Source: Pectobacterium polonicum
GTDB lineage: Bacteria; Pseudomonadota; Gammaproteobacteria; Enterobacterales; Enterobacteriaceae
NCBI RefSeq assembly: GCF_005497185.1
Contig: NZ_RJTN01000004.1
Coordinates: forward strand, 186,001-250,000
Length of the DNA stretch: 64,000 nucleotides
Direction: 5' to 3'
Shown here in pieces: positions 59,386-64,000 of this stretch (positions within the stretch are counted from its first letter, which is position 1; each line of letters begins with the position of its first letter). Both the position numbers and the translations under genes were made by a program. The notes below the pieces were generated by a model. It ran no database searches and had not been told where the DNA came from. It saw only the letters and a program-made list of their open reading frames with translations.

Positions 59386-59541
59386 ATTAAAAATCAAAAT
59401 GTTGCGATTAATGTTTTATTAATCTTAAATAAGGGTAATGCCAGCGGGAAGTATTGTAAATGGCAAAATCTGCTTTCATCGGGCCATATGTTACAGTTTA
59501 TATTTCAACCGAAAACTGCTTTTACCATATGGTAGGAACAG

Positions 59542-59566
59542 AAAAAGCTGGGTCTCCCCAGCTTCA
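59542..59566 (-). terminator. Intrinsic terminator of the Cas2-like gene
   Basis: On the minus strand AAGCTGGGG and CCCAGCTT pair around AGA and are followed by TTTCTG, 27 bp past the stop. Confidence 0.8.
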
Positions 59567-59592
59567 GGTTTCTACATCTCTGTTTAGAATGA

Positions 59593-59871
59593 TCATTTAA
59601 ACCACTTATCTTGTATGAACTTCAATACTTTAGAATCAATATTATAAGCATAAAATTTATTATGAGACGCATCTACAACAATCAACTTATCGTCATTATC
59701 CATCACAGCTTTCACTTTCCTAGCCGCATCTTCGGCAGAATAAATCGAGTTTACATACCAATTTGACTCTGTAACTTTTGCCCAATTTCCTAATGCTTTA
59801 ATAGCATCATGTATGGCAGGGTAATCTTTCGTTTTGATCAAATCGTAAGTAATAAATAAGTTATTAGCCAT
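59593..59871 (-). CDS. Small Cas2/VapD-like protein
   Basis: A 92-residue protein whose predicted pattern fits a ferredoxin-like fold as in Cas2 and VapD: beta-1 MANNLFITYDL with an Asp at about residue 9, helix DYPAIHDAIKALG, beta-2 WAKVTESNWYVNS, helix SAEDAARKVKAVMDN, beta-3 DKLIVVDAS and helix DSKVLKFIQDKW. I infer this from segment pattern, not a search. No CRISPR array is nearby. It has a GGAGA ribosome site and follows a 40-aa gene on the same strand with a terminator between. It may be a nuclease-like toxin. Confidence 0.6.
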   Translation of the reverse strand: MANNLFITYDLIKTKDYPAIHDAIKALGNWAKVTESNWYVNSIYSAEDAARKVKAVMDNDDKLIVVDASHNKFYAYNIDSKVLKFIQDKWFK

Positions 59872-59896
59872 TATATTTCTCCAGAGGTATAAACAG

Positions 59897-59921
59897 AAAA
59901 AGCGCCTAAATGGCGCTTTTT
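59897..59921. terminator. Symmetric terminator between the two module genes
   Basis: AAAAAGCGCC, TAAAT, GGCGCTTTTT is a perfect 10-bp stem with T-runs on both strands. It lies 26 bp before the Cas2-like start codon and after the 40-aa gene's stop, so it should attenuate the downstream gene. Confidence 0.88.
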
Positions 59922-59926
59922 AGATA

Positions 59927-60049
59927 TCACTTCTTCCCTTTCTTAGCTGGTGTCTTGATGGTTTCAACCACCGTTGTATTAGGATGTTTTTTTGCTTCAC
60001 TTACCGGGATAAACTGACCTGTTTTCGCATCACGACCGATTTTAGCCAT
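59927..60049 (-). CDS. 40-aa basic protein upstream of the Cas2-like gene
   Basis: The sequence begins MAKIGRDAKTGQFIPVSE and ends TPAKKGKK; 11 of 40 residues are basic. It has a good GGAGG ribosome site 7 bp before ATG. No membrane span or HTH is visible. It is below typical ORF length limits. It is the first gene of a two-gene set with the Cas2-like gene and lies behind a candidate LexA box. I recall similar small proteins in enterobacterial accessory DNA, without known function. It may be an antitoxin or a regulator. Confidence 0.7.
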   Translation of the reverse strand: MAKIGRDAKTGQFIPVSEAKKHPNTTVVETIKTPAKKGKK

Positions 60050-60127
60050 AGCTGGCCTCCAATTCAGAAGTATTGATGGGTGAATGCTTAGTTTTTAGCC
60101 TCTCAAGAATGCCCTACCCCAAACAGA

Positions 60128-60143
60128 CTGTCAATACATACAG
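60128..60143. promoter_or_regulatory. Candidate LexA (SOS) box
   Basis: CTGTCAATACATACAG satisfies CTGT-N8-ACAG, the core of the LexA operator (taCTGTatatatatACAGta). It lies 79 bp upstream of the 40-aa gene on the minus strand and overlaps a weak promoter-like pair (TTGTAA at 60161-60166, CTGTAT at 60138-60143, 17-bp spacer). It is 196 bp from the divergent dehydrogenase gene. Confidence 0.6.
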
Positions 60144-60338
60144 TGCACATATTGATATTTTTACAACAATAATGTCTATATATAGTTTTTAGCTGTGTAT
60201 GCATATGTAAAAAACCGGACACTCTTCTAGAATTTCCCCACACGACAAAAAATGAAAAACCCCAGGCACGTTGTGACATAGAGAAAAACGCCATAACCCT
60301 TTAGACTGGTTAATCAAACCCGTACTGAGGAGATTGTG

Positions 60339-61358
60339 ATGACGATAATCAAGAGTTATGCCGCACCGGAAGCAGGCGCAGCGCTGGAGTTGTATGAGTT
60401 TGATGCGGGTGAACTGCATGCGGAAGACGTCGAAGTCGTGGTTGATTACTGCGGCGTGTGCCATTCCGACCTGTCGATGATCGATAACGAATGGGGCATG
60501 TCGAGCTATCCGCTGGTTGCCGGGCATGAAGTGATTGGCCGTGTACACGCGTTGGGTGACGCGGCGAAGAACAAAGGATTAAAGATTGGGCAGCGCGTCG
60601 GCATTGGCTGGACGGCACGCAGTTGTGGGCATTGCGATGCCTGTATCAGCGGTAGCCAAACCAACTGTCAGCAAGGCAGCGTGCCAACGATTCTGAATAA
60701 AGGCGGTTTTGCCGATAAGATTCGTGCGAACTGGCAGTGGGCTATCCCGCTTCCTGATTCCATTGATATCGAATCGGCAGGTCCGCTACTGTGTGGCGGC
60801 ATCACCGTGTTCAAACCGCTGTTAATGCACCATGTCACGGCAACCAGCCGCGTCGGCGTGATCGGTATCGGCGGCCTGGGACATATCGCGATTAAGCTCC
60901 TGCACGCGATGGGTTGCGAAGTCACGGCGTTCAGCTCTAATTCGTCCAAAGAGCAGGAAGTATTGGCGATGGGTGCCGATAAGGTCGTCAACAGCCGCGA
61001 TCCGCAGGCGCTGACCGCGCTGGCAGGCCAGTTCGATCTCATTATCAACACCGTAAGCGTCGATCTGGAATGGCAACCCTACTTCAACGCGCTCGCCTAT
61101 AACGGGAAATTCCATACCGTCGGCGCGGTGATGAAGCCATTTAGCGTTCCGGCTTTTACACTTATCGCTGGCGATCGCAGCGTTTCTGGTTCTTCTACGG
61201 GTTCTCCGCATGAGCTGCGTTCTTTAATGAAACTCGCCACGCGTGCCAGCGTGAAACCGCAGACGGAACTGTTCCCAATGTCGAAAATCAACGATGCCAT
61301 CCAGCACGTGCGTGACGGAAAAGCCCGCTATCGCGTCGTGCTAAAAGCCGATTTTTAA
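60339..61358 (+). CDS. Zinc-dependent alcohol dehydrogenase (YahK/CAD-like)
   Basis: A 339-residue medium-chain dehydrogenase of the cinnamyl-alcohol type. Catalytic zinc ligands are in GVCHSDLS and AGHEVIGRV; the structural zinc set is [16 protein letters not shown]; the NADP loop is [20 protein letters not shown]. The ATG at 60339 follows GAGGAGATT, with a GTG one codon upstream. The family reduces diverse aldehydes, useful against plant-derived aldehydes (inference). It is divergent from the Cas2-like module. Confidence 0.9.
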   Translation: MTIIKSYAAPEAGAALELYEFDAGELHAEDVEVVVDYCGVCHSDLSMIDNEWGMSSYPLVAGHEVIGRVHALGDAAKNKGLKIGQRVGIGWTARSCGHCDACISGSQTNCQQGSVPTILNKGGFADKIRANWQWAIPLPDSIDIESAGPLLCGGITVFKPLLMHHVTATSRVGVIGIGGLGHIAIKLLHAMGCEVTAFSSNSSKEQEVLAMGADKVVNSRDPQALTALAGQFDLIINTVSVDLEWQPYFNALAYNGKFHTVGAVMKPFSVPAFTLIAGDRSVSGSSTGSPHELRSLMKLATRASVKPQTELFPMSKINDAIQHVRDGKARYRVVLKADF

Positions 61359-61365
61359 TCGGTAA

Positions 61366-61396
61366 AGACGCCTGAGCGATCGGGCGTCTGCTTTTT
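61366..61396 (+). terminator. Intrinsic terminator of the YahK-like gene
   Basis: AGACGCC and GGCGTCT pair around a 10-base loop, followed by GCTTTTT. Confidence 0.8.
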
Positions 61397-61511
61397 ACAC
61401 ATTTGTCAGATTACCGTCATTCTCTGAACCACACCGCCCGGCACCACGCGACTGAATGTATTCAATAGGTTTCATGATAGGATTGGAAGGTGATGCAAGA
61501 GGAGATCCGCA

Positions 61512-62420
61512 ATGCCTTTTAAAGAGTATGACCACGACTTCATTGATAGAAATAAGAAGGCTTCCTCGTCAGTAAGGTTCTCCCTTTTATTGTCTGCGTT
61601 AATCATTATATTTAATCTCCTGTTCTTCAAGCACCGCGATTTTCAGGAGCAGTTGCACAATAATCCGGGGTCTTATACCGATTCGGTCGCGCTGGTTTTT
61701 CTTTTTTTTATCTTGTCATGCACCAGTAAAATCTCACTGAATCATACGTCAGCCTTATCCATCCGGCTCGGACTACATATCTGGATATGCTCAGCCACAT
61801 TTGACTTCATGGATGAGTTTATCTATCAACCCAAGCTAGTGGGGTACTATGTTGAGGATATGCTGAGAATTATTGGTATGTTTGGCGTCGGATTCGGTGT
61901 CTATACCCTGATACAACAAATCAATAATAAGTATGTCGAAGCCAGAATACAGTCATTCAGCGATGAACTTACGCAGCTCCCCAATCGCCGGTTTTTTATT
62001 AACGAATTAAAAAAACTCGAAGCGAAAACACCCTATTTATTTATCATCGACATCGATAACTTCAAAGTCATCAATGACAAATATGGGCATACGAAAGGCG
62101 ATGAAATATTAAGTAAATTCGGCCATATTCTTTCCCGTTTCGATAACAGTGAAGTCGTCGCAACCCGAATTGGTGGCGAAGAATTCGCGATTATTCTTTA
62201 TGCCGGAACACAGGATCGGGCAGAGAAGTTGGCGAGAGAAGTATTAAAAAACGCCAACAAAATCATTATTAAAAATAGGCATTATCTTTCTGTCAGCATT
62301 GGGGCAGGTAAAAAACAACCGCAGGAACCCACAGAACACTTTATGAAACGCGTGGATGTTGCACTTTATCAAGCCAAAAATACCGGCAAAGGCAAAGTGG
62401 AATGGGCCCTGGAGCCGTAA
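61512..62420 (+). CDS. Membrane diguanylate cyclase (GGDEF)
   Basis: A 302-residue protein. About four hydrophobic segments lie between residues 20 and 135 (SSVRFSLLLSALIIIFNLLFF, VALVFLFFILSCT, ...IGMFGVGFGVYTLI), then a GGDEF domain at about 145-300: DELTQLPNRRFF, IDIDNFKVINDKYGHTKGDEIL and active-site RIGGEEFAIIL. The signature has GGEEF, expected to be active. The allosteric I-site RxxD is absent at the usual position before GGEEF. It makes cyclic di-GMP. AGAGGAGATC precedes it. It stands alone. Confidence 0.9.
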   Translation: MPFKEYDHDFIDRNKKASSSVRFSLLLSALIIIFNLLFFKHRDFQEQLHNNPGSYTDSVALVFLFFILSCTSKISLNHTSALSIRLGLHIWICSATFDFMDEFIYQPKLVGYYVEDMLRIIGMFGVGFGVYTLIQQINNKYVEARIQSFSDELTQLPNRRFFINELKKLEAKTPYLFIIDIDNFKVINDKYGHTKGDEILSKFGHILSRFDNSEVVATRIGGEEFAIILYAGTQDRAEKLAREVLKNANKIIIKNRHYLSVSIGAGKKQPQEPTEHFMKRVDVALYQAKNTGKGKVEWALEP

Positions 62421-62653
62421 TCCAACGCAGCCTCATCCGATAACACGGCCGCACGGACGCGCCTCTCCCTAACTCATCATAAAAACTACTGTAAACAACA
62501 TTCCCGCTATAGAAAACCATCGATTAAATAGCCCATCATTTTGTAACAAAATTAAACGCTTCCTGATTAGTTAACTCGCTGACCTACGTATACTCTTTTA
62601 TAGGTAGAACAAAATACATTACCCCCACAACACATTCAGTAAAAGGAAGACGA

Positions 62654-63664
62654 ATGAAAGCAGCTATCGTTACGAAGGATCATTCCGTTGAGATTCAGGA
62701 CAAAAAACTACGTCCCCTCCAACACGGAGAGGCTCTGCTAAAAATGGAATGCTGTGGCGTGTGCCACACCGATCTGCACGTCAAAGACGGTGATTTTGGC
62801 GATGTGACTGGCATCACGCTCGGTCATGAAGGTATCGGTATTGTTAAAGAAGTCGGCCCAGGCGTGACATCACTGAAACCCGGCGATCGCGCTAGCGTAG
62901 CCTGGTTCTATCAGGGCTGTGGTCACTGCGAATACTGTAATAGCGGTAACGAAACGCTCTGTCGCACGGTGAAAAATGCAGGTTATTCCGTTGATGGTGG
63001 GATGGCGGAAGAATGCATCGTCGTTGCTGATTACGCGGTAAAAGTGCCGGATGGTTTGGATTCTGCCGCAGCCAGCAGCATTACCTGCGCTGGCGTGACA
63101 ACCTACAAAGCAGTGAAAATCTCGCAAATCAAACCAGGACAGTGGATTGCCATTTATGGTCTGGGCGGGTTGGGAAATTTGGCGCTGCAATACGCCAAGA
63201 ATGTCTTTAATGCCAAAGTCATCGCGATTGATGTGAATGACGCACAGTTGGCCTTTGCCAAAGAGGTCGGTGCAGACCTGATCATCAATCCAGCCAAAGA
63301 AGATGCCGCCAAGATCATTCAGGAAAAAGTGGGCGGCGCACATGCGACCGTGGTCACCGCTGTTGCACGCGCAGCGTTTAACTCTGCCGTGGATTCTGTT
63401 CGCGCGGGCGGACGCATTGTTGCCGTCGGCCTACCGCCGGAATCCATGGATCTGAACATTCCGCGTCTGGTGTTGGATGGTATTCAAGTATTGGGTTCGC
63501 TGGTCGGCACGCGTGAAGATCTGAAAGAAGCGTTCCAATTTGCGGCCGAAGGAAAAGTGAAACCGAAAGTCACTCGCCGTCCGCTAAAAGATATCAATGC
63601 CATTTTCGCTGAAATGAAAGGCGGGAAAATCACCGGCCGTATGGTGATCGATCTGTCACTGTAA
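62654..63664 (+). CDS. adhP: Alcohol dehydrogenase AdhP
   Basis: A 336-residue zinc, NAD-dependent ethanol-active dehydrogenase. It starts [19 protein letters not shown] after AAAAGGAAGA. Zinc ligands are in [17 protein letters not shown] and [13 protein letters not shown]; the structural set is [16 protein letters not shown]; the NAD loop is [14 protein letters not shown]. It is nearly identical in plan to E. coli AdhP (336 residues). A strong terminator follows. Confidence 0.94.
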   Translation: MKAAIVTKDHSVEIQDKKLRPLQHGEALLKMECCGVCHTDLHVKDGDFGDVTGITLGHEGIGIVKEVGPGVTSLKPGDRASVAWFYQGCGHCEYCNSGNETLCRTVKNAGYSVDGGMAEECIVVADYAVKVPDGLDSAAASSITCAGVTTYKAVKISQIKPGQWIAIYGLGGLGNLALQYAKNVFNAKVIAIDVNDAQLAFAKEVGADLIINPAKEDAAKIIQEKVGGAHATVVTAVARAAFNSAVDSVRAGGRIVAVGLPPESMDLNIPRLVLDGIQVLGSLVGTREDLKEAFQFAAEGKVKPKVTRRPLKDINAIFAEMKGGKITGRMVIDLSL

Positions 63665-63690
63665 ACGATAGTTAGCCAACAGGTATAAAC

Positions 63691-63719
63691 GGGATAGCAC
63701 TGCGCTATCCCATTTTTTA
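63691..63719 (+). terminator. Intrinsic terminator of adhP
   Basis: GGGATAGC and GCTATCCC pair around a 5-base loop, followed by ATTTTTTAT. Confidence 0.92.
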
Positions 63720-63723
63720 TATT

Positions 63724-64000
63724 TTAGCCAAGCGCTTGGGTATTACCGGGGCAAACAAGCTGCTTGCTTTTAATATGGTAAACCTCGACGTCAGGGCGTG
63801 TGAAAAAGGCAATTTCCCACGGGTTCTTGGTGACGAATTCATGGCGTACTTTTTCATAGAGCGGATTATCGCGCGCGATAATAAATGCTTCCCCTTCGAT
63901 AATGGTGTAGTTCCACTCGATGGCTCGCTCAAAGGTATAATGGCTGCGCTCATCCATCGCAAAAAAGCAGTGCGGATTACGTTTGAGCAACTGGGATTTA
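63724..64000 (-). CDS. Pyridoxamine 5'-phosphate oxidase family protein, 3' part
   Basis: The minus-strand frame is open to the window edge, so the N-terminus is missing. The visible 91 residues (KSQLLKRNPHCFFAMDERSH...FERAIEWNYTIIEGEAFII...VRHEFVTKNPWEIAFFTRPDVEVYHI) have the split-barrel flavin-binding pattern seen in PNPOx-like and nitroimidazole-resistance (NimA-type) proteins. The exact subfamily and cofactor are not determinable from this part. It is convergent with adhP. Confidence 0.7.
   Translation of the reverse strand, partial: KSQLLKRNPHCFFAMDERSHYTFERAIEWNYTIIEGEAFIIARDNPLYEKVRHEFVTKNPWEIAFFTRPDVEVYHIKSKQLVCPGNTQALG

Noticed and set aside
59593-59871. Bona fide CRISPR-cas locus because of a Cas2-like protein
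   Set aside because: No repeat-spacer array and no cas1 or effector gene exists anywhere in the window.

Overview
The window is chromosomal DNA from a plant-associated enterobacterium, most likely Pectobacterium (soft-rot Pectobacteriaceae). Three things support this: protein identity to the Escherichia coli relatives I can recall is high; short stretches keep E. coli gene order (ppk-ppx...yfgG, mdtABCD-baeSR-yegQ, cyaR, yegS, thiMD); and there is a complete galactan (pectin side-chain) catabolic cluster typical of soft-rot bacteria. The assignment is from memory of these families, not from a search.

Layout. 1-4.4 kb: 3' end of purK, then sdaC-sdaB (serine uptake and deamination). 4.4-6.7 kb: a small AT-rich accessory stretch with an XRE-type regulator, an unknown 154-aa protein and a secreted protein. 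6.7-15.3 kb: pstB-pstA-pstC (phosphate ABC transporter with unusually large permeases, no pstS or phoU) diverging from ppk-ppx. 15.4-17.9 kb: a YjfB-family gene behind a near-consensus FliA promoter, a toxin-first hipA-hipB module with three evenly spaced palindromic operators, and yfgG. 18.1-20.8 kb: ohr/ohrR and mgtE. 20.9-21.7 kb: hicA-hicB. 21.8-36.7 kb: galactan/galactose region: galTK, a GalR/GalS-like repressor, porin ganL, ATPase ganK, ganEFG, galactanase ganA, beta-galactosidase ganB and an orphan PTS IIB domain. 37.1-39.7 kb: an aldo-keto reductase and nupC. 39.9-51.6 kb: mdtABC, a repeat-filled gap, mdtD, baeS, baeR. 51.6-54.1 kb: two acetyltransferases and a glutathionyl-hydroquinone reductase. 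54.3-59.4 kb: trhP (yegQ), the sRNA CyaR, yegS, psiE and thiMD with a TPP riboswitch. 59.5-60.1 kb: a two-gene module of a 40-aa basic protein and a Cas2/VapD-like protein behind a candidate LexA box. 60.3-64 kb: two zinc alcohol dehydrogenases, a GGDEF diguanylate cyclase and a truncated PNPOx-family gene.

The best-integrated system is galactan use. GanL admits oligogalactans, GanA cuts them in the periplasm, GanEFG with GanK import them, GanB releases galactose, and GalK/GalT start the Leloir pathway. GalR-type operators lie in front of galT, the repressor gene, ganL and the ganK/ganE divergent promoter region.

Two families of short non-coding repeats recur between genes. Family 1 has ATACCC...GGGTAT ends, is 80-249 bp, and has six full-length-ended copies plus two end fragments. 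Family 2 runs from TGGCGTAAA to GCGCACGAAACC, is about 246-316 bp, and has four copies. They sit inside the sdaC-sdaB, pstC/ppk and mdtC-mdtD intergenic regions. The strongest candidates for something undescribed are the SOS-box plus Cas2-like two-gene module and the 41-bp-phased hip operator array.
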